Of a stretch of DNA of 64,000 nt, positions 32,001 through 38,997 are shown piece by piece. The DNA is from Flavobacterium urocaniciphilum. Lineage in GTDB: Bacteria; Bacteroidota; Bacteroidia; Flavobacteriales; Flavobacteriaceae. Under the pieces are notes generated by a model. It saw nothing but the letters and a program-made list of their open reading frames with translations. It made no database searches and was not told the origin of the DNA. The first letter of the stretch is position 1; each line of letters begins with the position of its first letter. Position numbers and translations under genes: made by a program. Location of the stretch: positions 1-64,000 of the forward strand of contig NZ_FOEI01000005.1 of the NCBI RefSeq assembly GCF_900110615.1, written 5' to 3'.

Positions 32001-32180
32001 AAAAGTGTTGTCGAAAACTGCAGCATTTCCAGCATTTGTAGCATGACTGGAAGAAACTAAAACATTTGCATTTACGAAATTAACTTGAGCACTTACTTCT
32101 GTTTTACAAAATACTAAGAACAGTACTGAAAAACAGAAAACACGGGTAAGTTTCTCTTTAAAAGTAGATTTACTTTTCAT
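26043..32180 (-). CDS. Giant T9SS type B surface protein with five 80-aa repeats and a DUF11 domain
   Basis: 2045 aa. Signal peptide MKSKSTFKEKLTRVFCFSVL to EVSAQ. The N-terminal 380 residues and a later stretch (about 730-1060) hold paired jelly-roll-like modules with S-x-(I/L)-G-GALG patterns. Between and after them are Ig-like domains with GTYTYYVxPxR or TYYVAxK motifs, as in PKD-like adhesins. Five tandem 80-residue Ig-like repeats follow (DATPDFC ... GIIWYDA ... SGCSSATRL). A DUF11-type repeat (LSITKTVDNPTPFVDDNVVF) precedes the type B gliding-motility C-terminal domain (YNEFTPNEDGSNDFF ... IYNRYGNLVYET ... LPTGTYYYIFE). First gene of a three-gene unit with porP and ompA. Presumably a surface adhesin; ligand unknown. 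Confidence 0.9.
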   Translation of the reverse strand: MKSKSTFKEKLTRVFCFSVLFLVFCKTEVSAQVNFVNANVLVSSSHATNAGNAAVFDNTFATLNSYGGVAIGIGAYNGAIELEFPTTLPAGKTSYVKIDFDQDVLNALVGGGLGGELADLLGTVVLGNHYFTIAAKNNNTSVSVFSSQNNFTSDAGKLIRDAAGNYYFAITPNQSYNRIEIVDHTDALLVGTSNSMKVYNAFYTEGTNSCDIAFATSFDGSGGTLDLIGLGNAGVTNPQRAIDTDVNSYSNISLGLLAVAGTINQTIYFSSLSNPTDQFHLTLQLDNPSILNLGLADGIKIEALNGTTVVYTYDIGTILDLDLIGLLSNGQKATIPISPGQAFDRVRISISSLVQLNVVKGLRIYDIYRSPAAPTIALASQNISICGSQSVTLLANTSSDNELVWYDSSTSSSPIAVTAYNVGYTTPVLNSTTTYYVAAKKIGCPNLSSRVPITVTFISVPLASDITVSNTTMTASCSGIVVIEPSTIITNSTFNYYTDQNKTQEITTGFSGHPGISYVKDAGTGALTISGLNTTNTPITYYVAIEVNGVCENANGTLLPITVVSPVQTSLTVTPTLTNCTSVNLADAIVGFDTSGNTIYTFYDSSMNVISASAAAAIQTSGTYYIQAEVPNSCISAISSVNVTVNPSPTLNINPSSYTANVGDSVTLMATSNAPITWYDSNGNALASNIAGPFMNSGTYTFTAIANNGVCSRSGIATVIVNSPTDCFVNTTRVYADTQSSNSILTGGVINNANAIDENPQSHSTITSGIGALGVGTTWQTLEWNDAIPAGTPVSIKLGTEYSGLTLIGAISVVGTKRNGMGVPVDIGTIQPLSGSIVNLLPGDNCFEYTFVPSNLSGPQIYDGVRIIVGSTVSVSQNAKVYEAYYNKVITPFICNTGDVEDLFHGVFDLGIGVLTNTTNVVNPWNAVDNSDASYATLYNGVGALSAAELTVKFRTVSQPTDILKIFLEKPGSTLNVGALSGFTVQRYMGDTPVGNLLIADGSAASLELLNGGNDGAIFISSISSPPYDRVKIRLGGALNMLDFLRVHYVKREANIDIVGGVDDSIEVCQDATITLTSDICTTYNWYDAATGGNLITTGISYTLPANTTPGTYTYYIQPVRSGCEVLSRTPITIVVKPFSPISAISDIVVNADDDTTFCSSTGNVTLTAQLNTVPVMTNPIFYWYSFDGTNQTLIVGENTNVLQLTGLAPGTYTYYVGVSSNEFCRTALPDRTAITFTILPFSTSGDITANNAQICLGTIATLSPSSTFANPQYTWFFTNDVSQPITNGTISGVTYNILPNGTLSITGLTALNSPYTYYVAMSSDTSCQNIPGTLKSVTVQLIEIATPTTLDATPDFCASTNPTIASLQINESGIIWYDAPSNGTVLPLSTPLVNGVTYYAGITDPISGCSSASRLQVTPTIITIPTPTTLDATPDFCATANPTIASLQVNESGIIWYDAAIGGTVLPTSTVLQNGVSYFASITDIVSGCSSSTRLEIIPTIINVPTPTITDATPDVCSTSNATLASLIITPSSGIIWYDAAVGGNVLATSTVLVNGVSYFAGVTDSASGCSSATRLEVIPTVITVPLVTTTDATPDFCATTNPTIASLQVNETGVIWYDAPINGNVLPATTTLVSGVTYYASITDSASGCSSASRTAITPTIITVPMATTNDASQDFCGITNPTIANLQVNESNIVWYDALTNGNILSTTTPLVDGGIYYALQIDPVSGCTSATRLAITVNFLENNTATITENSSNNCILTNTTYTTQAGMSNYVWTLSTGAVIVSGGGVNDNFITVQWTQTGTNSVSVSYNDSNGCSLVNTANLDVTIGMCSNLSITKTVDNPTPFVDDNVVFTITVTSTGLGSYSNIVVSEPLPSGYAYVSSTTSAGTYNPISGIWNIPSLAANQSATLLITATVLMEGDYLNIAEIISADEDDPDDGDVAGVTTDPLCLIVYNEFTPNEDGSNDFFNIKCAEFFPNNKLEIYNRYGNLVYETKYYKNTWKGISNVNGTFNGSVLPTGTYYYIFETGESDNRIKTGWVFIMR
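26940..28145 (-). repeat. Five tandem 240-243-bp repeats (80-aa Ig-like units)
   Basis: The codons for the conserved WYDA core (read on minus) recur near 27081, 27321, 27561, 27804 and 28044, giving periods of 240, 240, 243 and 240 bp. Each unit has two Cys residues (DFC and SGCSS). The copy nearest the C-terminus is the most diverged. Confidence 0.88.
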
Positions 32181-32363
32181 AAGCTAAAATTTAATTGTTG
32201 AACCTAAAATGTAAGAATGATGATTTTCACAAAGATTTTTTAACTCAAAATCCATTTAGAAATTGAATCAATTTTGATACAACAAACTATAACTCGGGGC
32301 TTGTTAAAGTATGTTTAAAGAGCAGGCTTTTATCGTTTTTAGATAAAGTCAATCGAAATTAAA

Positions 32364-32373
32364 AACAATTGTT
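32364..32373. promoter_or_regulatory. Palindrome AACAATTGTT, possible operator (copy 1)
   Basis: Perfect 10-bp palindrome. It lies 184 bp upstream of the adhesin ATG and about 525 bp upstream of the CI-like gene. Such palindromes can occur by chance in AT-rich DNA. Confidence 0.25.
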
Positions 32374-32525
32374 AATGAATTGTTAAAATTTATCTACATT
32401 TCTAACCAAAATAACACTGGTATTTATATTTTTAACGTTGTGTTATTAAAAAAATATGAAACAGTAGGAACGAAAGACATAGTATTTTGGTAAACAACTA
32501 ACATTTACCAGGTTACAAAAATTTT

Positions 32526-32535
32526 AACAATTGTT
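32526..32535. promoter_or_regulatory. Palindrome AACAATTGTT, possible operator (copy 2)
   Basis: Identical to the copy at 32364-32373, 162 bp away, in the same divergent gap. Confidence 0.25.
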
Positions 32536-32898
32536 TATTTTATTGTTCAATTGAAATTTTTAGATTGTGATTGTGAAGTGAATTTTTAAATTTCAATCGG
32601 AAAACAAATGTTAATTTTCAGAAATTTTTTTTTAACTGTTTGAAGATTAATAAATAATTTAAGACTCTTTTTATTATAAAAAATCAAAAACTAAAAAGTT
32701 GTATATTAGCAGCTTTGATTTTTTTGTGTTTTTTGTTATGTTTATTAACTAATTATAAAAAAGTGTTATAAATATTATTGAAATAAGAAAAATCAAGCTC
32801 TATAATCGGAAAAATTAAAACCTACTGTATTCGCAAAACATCAAATAAACAGCCCAAATGTTCTTATTTGTCGTAAATATAGTACAGAAATTTATATT

Positions 32899-33531
32899 AT
32901 GCAACAAAAAAATGCACAAAATGCGACAAATATTTTAATTAGATTGAAAAATCATTTAAATATTAACACCGACTCGAGTCTTTCGGAGTTTTTAAACATC
33001 AAGCCGAATACCATTTCTAGTTGGAAAAAACGCAATACCTTAGATTATAATAAAATTATTGAAAAATGTTTAGAGTTAAATATTGATTTAAATGCAATAT
33101 TTAATGAAGAAGCGGAATCAGCACAAGAAAATAGCACACCTATAATCTCTAAAGATTTAATTTATCAATACACCAGTGGTCATTTAAATGATACATTAGA
33201 TCGTTTACCAAATATGAAATTACCCTTTTTGGAAAACAAAGAATCTAGGGTGTTTCAAATTGATATGTCGATAATTGATCCGTCATCTAACAAAGATTGT
33301 TTTGCCATTTGTGAAAAAACAGCATTAGTCAATATTAATGAAGAAGATATCATTATAGTAATTAGTAATAAACTTGGTTTCTTTGTAACTAAAATAAAAC
33401 GTTCATCTACTGATGCAGCGAAAACGATTATTACAATGGCAGACGATTCGCCATTTAAAAACAACTTCTCCATTTCAATAAAAGATATAGATGAAATATG
33501 GAAAGTCAACGGAATACTTTCTTTAGTATAA
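32899..33531 (+). CDS. CI-repressor-like transcriptional regulator with S24-like C-terminal domain
   Basis: 210 aa. Residues of about 10-70 match the phage CI-type helix-turn-helix (ILIRLKNHLNINTDSSLSEF, then LNIKPNTISSWKKRNTLDYN, then a CLELNIDLNAIF tail). The C-terminal half resembles the S24/LexA-like domain (SRVFQIDMSIIDPS, EEDIIIVISNKLGFFVTKIK), but the serine of a self-cleaving protease is not evident, so it may only be a sensor or dimerisation fold. Such stand-alone genes are common in Flavobacteriaceae chromosomes and need not mark a prophage; no phage genes adjoin it. It is transcribed away from the giant adhesin gene across a 718-bp gap. Targets are unknown. Confidence 0.75.
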   Translation: MQQKNAQNATNILIRLKNHLNINTDSSLSEFLNIKPNTISSWKKRNTLDYNKIIEKCLELNIDLNAIFNEEAESAQENSTPIISKDLIYQYTSGHLNDTLDRLPNMKLPFLENKESRVFQIDMSIIDPSSNKDCFAICEKTALVNINEEDIIIVISNKLGFFVTKIKRSSTDAAKTIITMADDSPFKNNFSISIKDIDEIWKVNGILSLV

Positions 33532-33564
33532 AAAAAGAGCAATAGAATTTCTATTGCTCTTTTT
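33531..33564. terminator. Bidirectional terminator
   Basis: AAAAAGAGCAATAG, a 5-nt loop and the complementary arm flanked by T-runs. It separates the CI-like gene (plus) from the epimerase gene (minus). Confidence 0.85.
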
Positions 33565-33566
33565 GT

Positions 33567-34418
33567 TTACTCTAATATCTCAATTCGCATTGCTCTAAGA
33601 AAATCTTCATGAGGTTGTAGCAAATTAATCCCTTCTTTTTCTTCCAAATTGCCATCATGATTTACATTATCTGCTAAACCACACCAAGGTTCAATACATA
33701 TAAAAGGCGCATTACTTTTAGTCCAAATTCCTAAATAAGGAAAATGATCGAAATTGACTTTTACAATACTTTTATCCTTCTTTTTAAGTGTAACTTCATT
33801 AGACTTTAATTGTTTAAACACTAATGCATTCACGTCAAACAAATCATAACTCAAAGAAATTTCATTGTCCATTGAATTTACAATTGATGTGTTTCCATTA
33901 AAACTTTCCTGTTCTAAATGATGTGTTTCAAAATGATCGTCTTTATTAAATTGTAACGAATAATTATTTACATCGCCTTCAATAGCAAACGCCGGATGTG
34001 CACCAATAGAAAAAGGTAAAACTTCATCGGATTGATTTCGAACAAAATATTCGATAACCAATTCGTTCCCCATTAAAGTATAGGCAATGAATAATTTAAA
34101 ATTAAAAGGATAAACAGCTTTAGTAGCTTCGGTTTCATTTAGCTCAAAAATAACTTGATGCTCGCTTCTTTTATCATATGTGAATTCCATATCTCTAGCA
34201 AAGCCATGACGCGACAATGAATATGTTTTTTCATTATATGTATAACTGTCGTTTTTTAATCTACCCACAATTGGAAACAACACTGGAGAAGTTCGGTTCC
34301 AATAGTTTTCATCTACTGTCCAGATGTAATTTTTTTGATTTTTTACTAATGTTACTAACTCTGCTCCTATTGTATTAATAGTAGCTGTTAGGTTTTTATT
34401 TGAAATTGTGATTATCAT
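33567..34418 (-). CDS. Aldose 1-epimerase family protein
   Basis: 283 aa, the usual size for the galactose-mutarotase-like beta-sandwich family of bacterial YihR/LACX type. Motifs: NRTSPVLFPIVGRL near residue 45, the catalytic-His region SRHGFARDMEF near 70, SIGAHPAFAI near 145, and a late FICIEPWCGLADN motif containing the likely catalytic Glu region. These enzymes interconvert alpha and beta anomers of aldoses in the cytoplasm; the exact sugar cannot be told. It is the last gene in a run of three, 4 nt after the membrane-protein gene, possibly co-transcribed with the ABC genes. Confidence 0.88.
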   Translation of the reverse strand: MIITISNKNLTATINTIGAELVTLVKNQKNYIWTVDENYWNRTSPVLFPIVGRLKNDSYTYNEKTYSLSRHGFARDMEFTYDKRSEHQVIFELNETEATKAVYPFNFKLFIAYTLMGNELVIEYFVRNQSDEVLPFSIGAHPAFAIEGDVNNYSLQFNKDDHFETHHLEQESFNGNTSIVNSMDNEISLSYDLFDVNALVFKQLKSNEVTLKKKDKSIVKVNFDHFPYLGIWTKSNAPFICIEPWCGLADNVNHDGNLEEKEGINLLQPHEDFLRAMRIEILE

Positions 34419-34422
34419 ACTA

Positions 34423-35982
34423 TTATTCTTCTGAAATTCCTTTCCAAGTTCTAATTGTTTTCGACATGAAAAATATTAAAACTATTGATAAAATAAAATT
34501 TAATGAAAACATTAAAGAAACATTATCTCGAAACATTCTATAAATTGAATCACGAACATTTGGTTTATAAACATATATGTAATCTCTATAAACCTCTTCA
34601 GCAAAGAAATATAAAAAAGGGATAAACATTGGAATAGACCAAATACAAATATTAATTGCAATTTCTGAAAACTGCTTTTCTGATTTACGATTCATAATAA
34701 ATAATAAATAAATCCAAAATACTATAAAAGAAACTAAAGATAATAAAGGAAATAAAAAATCGACTTTTCTAAAAACATTTGAAAGAATACCGAATAAAAT
34801 TGCTAAAATTCCGAAAATAACAATTGAAATAAACCATTTTTTAAGTTTAGAAATTCTAAAGGTAAATAATAAAATTGCTAACATAAAAGCAACACAGTTT
34901 AGAATTAATACTTCCGTTAATCTAAAATATCGATAGGAATAAGCATTTGAAATTTTTCCATACTTATCTCTCAACAAAATATGTTCTAAATAAAATTTAG
35001 AATATTTAACATTACTACTATTTAAATAATTCTCATCAAAAATATATTTATCCCTCACAACATATTCATCATTATTATAATAGTAATCGTAATGATTAAT
35101 ATAATAATCCTTATTCTTTTGTTTTTCTACATTATATGTATATGGGAAAATTAAAGCGAAATTTTTTAATTTAGGTTGCTTAACAACCGCATTATACCAT
35201 GTATTTGCATCAAGATTAGTATGTAAATTATGTTCCTTAATTAGATCTAAATATGTTGACATAAAATTTAAAACTGCACTTTTATTAGATATTACATCTC
35301 TTTTTAATTTTATTAAACTTATAGAATCTTCTTTGAAGGAATTTATTTCAAACTTCAAACTACTTCTGTTTATTAAAGAGTATTTATCGTATTTCTTATT
35401 ATCAAATAGTACATAATCTTTTGTTACTATTTTTTCATTATCTCTACAAACTTCAAAAACAGAATCATTTTTTGCCTTACTTTTATAAATCATTCCCATT
35501 TTAATAGAATCTAATTCAGTTGATTCAAATGATCCATCTATAAAAATTTCAGCTAAACTTAAAATTTCACATCTCTTTTTAGCTTCTTCATAACTATAAT
35601 AACTTCTATTATGTAATTGAATTCCTGTTTTATAAATTATATAGAAATTGAAAAACAAAACGAAGATGATAAGTATTTGTAAAAATTCGAAGAACAATGC
35701 ATTTTTACTTTTTATGTAAAATGCTTTAAAAGAATTGTTTTTAACATAAAACCAAAACCAAATTAATAATATGATTGCGGTTAATATAAATCCAAAACCT
35801 AAAACTTCATCATCATTATTTCCATAACTATATTCACCGGTAAAATCTATAGTCCCATCATAATATCCAATAAAGAAATAAATAATGTTCATAATAATTC
35901 CAAGAATTACCATTGGAATAAATTTAGTGTTCCACAATAATGGATATTTTAGCAATAGTTGCTTTTGTATGTTTTTAAACAT
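34423..35982 (-). CDS. Polytopic membrane protein, probable permease partner of the ABC ATPase
   Basis: 519 aa with about 10 hydrophobic helices. Three fall in the first 130 residues (FIPMVILGIIMNIIYFFIGYY, FILTAIILLIWFWFYV, FLQILIIFVLFFNFYIIY). A hydrophilic, probably extracytoplasmic part covers about 135-340, and six or more helices fill the C-terminal third. I do not recognise a named family. The gene starts 6 nt after the ABC ATPase gene, so the most economical reading is the membrane subunit of an ABC-2-type exporter; the large central loop is unusual for that class. The substrate is unknown. Confidence 0.6.
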   Translation of the reverse strand: MFKNIQKQLLLKYPLLWNTKFIPMVILGIIMNIIYFFIGYYDGTIDFTGEYSYGNNDDEVLGFGFILTAIILLIWFWFYVKNNSFKAFYIKSKNALFFEFLQILIIFVLFFNFYIIYKTGIQLHNRSYYSYEEAKKRCEILSLAEIFIDGSFESTELDSIKMGMIYKSKAKNDSVFEVCRDNEKIVTKDYVLFDNKKYDKYSLINRSSLKFEINSFKEDSISLIKLKRDVISNKSAVLNFMSTYLDLIKEHNLHTNLDANTWYNAVVKQPKLKNFALIFPYTYNVEKQKNKDYYINHYDYYYNNDEYVVRDKYIFDENYLNSSNVKYSKFYLEHILLRDKYGKISNAYSYRYFRLTEVLILNCVAFMLAILLFTFRISKLKKWFISIVIFGILAILFGILSNVFRKVDFLFPLLSLVSFIVFWIYLLFIMNRKSEKQFSEIAINICIWSIPMFIPFLYFFAEEVYRDYIYVYKPNVRDSIYRMFRDNVSLMFSLNFILSIVLIFFMSKTIRTWKGISEE

Positions 35983-35988
35983 ATAATA

Positions 35989-37128
35989 TTATTTTACGAA
36001 AAATCTTCGTGTTGAGTTAGTAATATTTCTTAAGTAAGTCACTTCTATTTGTTCACTGATTAATGTTTTCATGAACATAGAAATTGAAATTTCAATTGGG
36101 AAAGTTGCAATTAAAGTCCCGCCGTTTTGTTCTAAACTAAGCAAACCGATTTTGTTTAATTTTTCATTTAAAACACTAATGGTTTCGGCGGTTTCAAACT
36201 CAACAATAAAATGTTTTTCTTCTATAGTATCTTCAACAAGATTTCTTTGTACACCTTGCTTTAAAAACACTACCTGATTAGATGTTTTTTCTACTTCGTA
36301 TAATTGCTGCGAACTCAATACAATAGCAATTGGTCGGAATGGTGAATTAGCAATATTTCTAAAATCATCTAAAACGGTTTGTTGTGCTAAAATGTCTAGG
36401 TTAGCTAAAGGTTCATCAATTAATAATATTTTAGGTTTACGAAGAAGCATTCTTGCTAATTCGAAACGCATTTTATAACCCGATGATAATCCTTTCCAAT
36501 TATAACTTCTGAATTTTCTTAAACCTAAACGTGTAATGACTAAATCTACGACTAAATTATTTTCTTCTGGTTTGTAACCATAGCAACTAGCAGTAAATTC
36601 TAGGTTTTCGTACATACTTCCACGCCAAGTATCAGTTCTTTGTGGAATGTATACTAATTTCGTGCGTAAATCGTATAAATCATCGTAATCAAACTTGTAA
36701 TTGATTTTTCCAGATGTTGGATGCAACTCACCACAAATACTACGTAACAATGTGGTTTTTCCGTTTCCATTCTCTCCTACTAAACCTATAATTTCTCCTG
36801 ATTTAATATCTAAATTAATCGGACCTAAACTAAAGTTTGAATTGTAAACTTTCTTCAATTCATTAATTGAAATAATAGTTTGATGTGGTTTTATTTCTTT
36901 GGAACCTAAAGTTAATTTCAAGTTATTTAATAAATCAACTAATTTCTCTTTAACTTCGGGTGATTCGTGATTGGAATCATACCAATTTAAAAAAGCAATT
37001 GTTTCTTTATAATGTAGTATATCTTCAGTATCTAGAGTAAAATCTATTATTCTTTTGATTACTTGCGGATAATTTTCAAACTGAAGTAATTCTTGCACTT
37101 CAGCCAATTGTTGTTCGAATATTGTCAT
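35989..37128 (-). CDS. ABC transporter ATP-binding protein with an N-terminal helical extension
   Basis: 379 aa. The first 85 residues are a helical extension not found in the usual 220-300-aa subunits. The nucleotide-binding domain then shows Walker A GENGNGKT (residues 118-125), a Q-loop (VYIPQR), the signature LSSGYKMRFELARML (variant of LSGGQ), Walker B KILLIDEPLANLD, and an H-loop position occupied by SSQQ, where the switch His is replaced by Gln. A C-terminal domain of about 80 residues follows. It is followed 6 nt later by a polytopic membrane protein gene, presumably its permease. Probably an exporter of unknown substrate. The ATG directly follows a degraded 3' end of an acetyltransferase gene. 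Confidence 0.8.
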   Translation of the reverse strand: MTIFEQQLAEVQELLQFENYPQVIKRIIDFTLDTEDILHYKETIAFLNWYDSNHESPEVKEKLVDLLNNLKLTLGSKEIKPHQTIISINELKKVYNSNFSLGPINLDIKSGEIIGLVGENGNGKTTLLRSICGELHPTSGKINYKFDYDDLYDLRTKLVYIPQRTDTWRGSMYENLEFTASCYGYKPEENNLVVDLVITRLGLRKFRSYNWKGLSSGYKMRFELARMLLRKPKILLIDEPLANLDILAQQTVLDDFRNIANSPFRPIAIVLSSQQLYEVEKTSNQVVFLKQGVQRNLVEDTIEEKHFIVEFETAETISVLNEKLNKIGLLSLEQNGGTLIATFPIEISISMFMKTLISEQIEVTYLRNITNSTRRFFVK

Positions 37129-37131
37129 TTA

Positions 37132-37176
37132 TTATTTTGTAAACTCTTTTTAAGATGTTGTAATCAACAGAAAATT
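37132..37176 (-). pseudogene. Relic of the 3' end of a GNAT acetyltransferase gene
   Basis: On the minus strand 37176-37132 aligns with the last 50 or so bases of the intact acetyltransferase gene just upstream (tail KFWDSVHYGILKREFTK). The relic reads as KF-SVDYNILKR, then the same FTK-stop bases in a shifted frame. Relative to the intact copy it lacks 6 nt (one Trp-Asp pair) and 2 nt. No further upstream similarity was seen, so only this end survives. Probably left from a tandem duplication partly replaced by the lipoprotein gene. Confidence 0.5.
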
Positions 37177-37218
37177 TAATTTTATTATTATTTAACTATA
37201 CTATAAAACTGAAATACC

Positions 37219-37770
37219 TTACTTTTTTTTCTCAATAAATTTTACAATTTTGTGAGACATAGCATTAAAACAATTTGTTAATGGCTTTCCAGGATTAAAT
37301 GATTGTTCGCTATCTACAGCAAAAAAATCAAATACTAAATCTGAATGCACAGGTTTTGTATCTCCTAAATTCCAATTAAACTCTTTTTTTTCTTTTGTTA
37401 ATGTATCAACAATATTACTTTTCAATTTAAGATTAATATTAAGTTGAATTCCATAGTTTCCAGTACTCATTCCGTTAGAATCTAACACATCAGCTTTTAC
37501 TTTGTCAATTTGATAATTAAATTCATCAATAATCAATACATATTTTGCTTTTTTATTAACTAATTTAATTTTCTTTTTACTAAAATCAGCGATTAATAAA
37601 CTATCAATCTCACCATTTAATTTATAATCTGAAATAGCAATATTGAAATCTGAACTTTTAATTAATTGAACTTCTGTCTCTCTTTTTAATTCTTTATTAT
37701 AAAACAATTTATTTGTTGTTGAAACACAAGAGGTCAATAACAGTAAAAGAAATATTGTTCCAAATTTCAT
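37219..37770 (-). CDS. Small lipoprotein of unknown function
   Basis: 183 aa. MKFGTIFLLLLLTSCVSTTNK is a lipoprotein signal with the lipobox Cys at residue 15. The mature part is mainly beta with charged segments (KKKIKLVNKKAKYVLIIDEF, LKSNIVDTLTKEKKEFNW), and I recognise no family. The gene lies 8 nt after the GNAT gene and is probably co-transcribed with it and with DUF2238. Confidence 0.65.
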   Translation of the reverse strand: MKFGTIFLLLLLTSCVSTTNKLFYNKELKRETEVQLIKSSDFNIAISDYKLNGEIDSLLIADFSKKKIKLVNKKAKYVLIIDEFNYQIDKVKADVLDSNGMSTGNYGIQLNINLKLKSNIVDTLTKEKKEFNWNLGDTKPVHSDLVFDFFAVDSEQSFNPGKPLTNCFNAMSHKIVKFIEKKK

Positions 37771-37778
37771 AACTTAAT

Positions 37779-38339
37779 TTATTTTGTAAACTCTCTTTTT
37801 AATATACCGTAATGAACTGAATCCCAAAATTTCCCTTCGAAATATTCATCTTCTAAGAAATGCGCTTCTTTACGGAAACCACTTTTTATCAATACTTTTT
37901 CTGAACCAATGTTATCAGGATCAATAACAGCATCTACAGAATGAAAACCAACACTATTGAAAGCAAAATCTAACATTGTTTTCACCGCTTCAGTAACAAA
38001 ACCCATGCCATTAAATTCTGGTAAAATCATATAACCAATTTCCGTTCGATGGTTTTCGGGTTGCGTTCTATAAAAACCCATAAAACCAATTATTGTATCC
38101 GTTCCTTTTAGACAAACGCCCCAATTGATATCGGTATTTTCATCAATTTTTGTATTCATCATTTGGATCATGGCAATAGCTTCGTCTTCATTTTGTAATA
38201 ACGGACGAGGAATGTATTTCATGTTTTCCGGATTACTTCTTAATTTAAAAACTTCAGGAGCATCCGAATCTTTTAGTCTTCTAAATACTAAACGTTCCGA
38301 TTCTAAATTTGGAAACGGATTAAAATTTATTGATAACAT
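37779..38339 (-). CDS. GNAT-family N-acetyltransferase, RimJ/RimL type
   Basis: 186 aa. It opens with the RimJ/RimL pattern LESERLVFRRLKDSDAPEVF. It then has WGVCLKGTDTIIGFMGFYR and HRTEIGYMILPEFNGMGFVTEAV, the acetyl-CoA pyrophosphate-binding loop in a variant of (Q/R)xxGxG. It ends with SVDAVIDPDNIGSEKVLIKSGF. It transfers an acetyl group from acetyl-CoA to an N-terminus or small-molecule amine; the substrate is unknown. Neighbours are DUF2238 (11 nt upstream) and a lipoprotein (8 nt downstream). A short relic of a second copy lies at 37132-37176. Confidence 0.88.
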   Translation of the reverse strand: MLSINFNPFPNLESERLVFRRLKDSDAPEVFKLRSNPENMKYIPRPLLQNEDEAIAMIQMMNTKIDENTDINWGVCLKGTDTIIGFMGFYRTQPENHRTEIGYMILPEFNGMGFVTEAVKTMLDFAFNSVGFHSVDAVIDPDNIGSEKVLIKSGFRKEAHFLEDEYFEGKFWDSVHYGILKREFTK

Positions 38340-38350
38340 GTGTTGTATAT

Positions 38351-38956
38351 TTATTGTTGATTGATTTTAAAAATGGCTTTGTCCTGACTTCTACTAAAGA
38401 ATGCGAGCATACATATTGCGCCAATAGTTGCTAATAACATATCGGATTGAGTATCCCAAATATAACCTTGTGTTCCTAAAAAAGCATCGCCTCCTTCACC
38501 TGTACAAATAGAAACCCACCATTCGATCCATTCATAGGCTGCGCTTATTGCTAAGCATATAGAAACAATAATAAAATTGAAATATCCTTTATTTGAAATG
38601 ACATTTTTCCTGATGAATAATTCACGAACAATCATAGCCGGAACAAAACCTTGAGCAAAATGTCCCACTTTATCATAATTATTTCTAGATTGATCAAAAA
38701 CTTCTTTTATCCAATCAAACAAAGGCACTTCGGCATAGGTATAATGTCCGCCTAAAAACAATATATAGCAATGAATTAGTATGAATAAGTACGTGAAATT
38801 GGTAAATTGAAACTTCTTAAATGTAAAAATTAAAACTATTAGTCCGATTATAGCTGGAATAACTTCCAAAAACCAAGTAAAATACTCTTTAGGCTGAATG
38901 GCTGAAACTATTAATCCAACAAAGAATAAGAGTATATAAATTTTTAATGTTTTCAT
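38351..38956 (-). CDS. DUF2238 family inner-membrane protein (YjdF-like)
   Basis: 201 aa with about six membrane helices. Family signatures include FTNFTYLFILIHCYILFLGGHYTYAEVP, split here as two membrane-side motifs, then YDKVGHFAQGFVPAMIVRELF and AAYEWIEWW, and near the end GTQGYIWDTQSDMLLATIGA. The conserved His, Glu and Asp residues suggest a metal or proton role, but no function is established to my knowledge. It overlaps nothing and starts a compact three-gene run with GNAT and the lipoprotein. Confidence 0.85.
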   Translation of the reverse strand: MKTLKIYILLFFVGLIVSAIQPKEYFTWFLEVIPAIIGLIVLIFTFKKFQFTNFTYLFILIHCYILFLGGHYTYAEVPLFDWIKEVFDQSRNNYDKVGHFAQGFVPAMIVRELFIRKNVISNKGYFNFIIVSICLAISAAYEWIEWWVSICTGEGGDAFLGTQGYIWDTQSDMLLATIGAICMLAFFSRSQDKAIFKINQQ

Positions 38957-38997
38957 GATTGGATTTTTTATTTTTTCTTGATACTTATCCCTTTACC

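Larger units (their letters stand above)
32181..32898. other. 718-bp AT-rich non-coding region between divergent genes
   Basis: No convincing open frame or structured RNA was found on either strand. It must hold the promoters of the giant adhesin gene (minus) and the CI-like regulator (plus), but no exact TAnnTTTG element stands out. It contains two copies of the palindrome AACAATTGTT. Confidence 0.6.

Noticed and set aside
32899..33531. Prophage remnant around the CI-like gene
   Set aside because: No integrase, structural or lysis genes nearby; such regulators are common in these chromosomes.
33255..33542. Minus-strand open frame of 95 codons
   Set aside because: Shadow of the CI-like regulator gene and its terminator.
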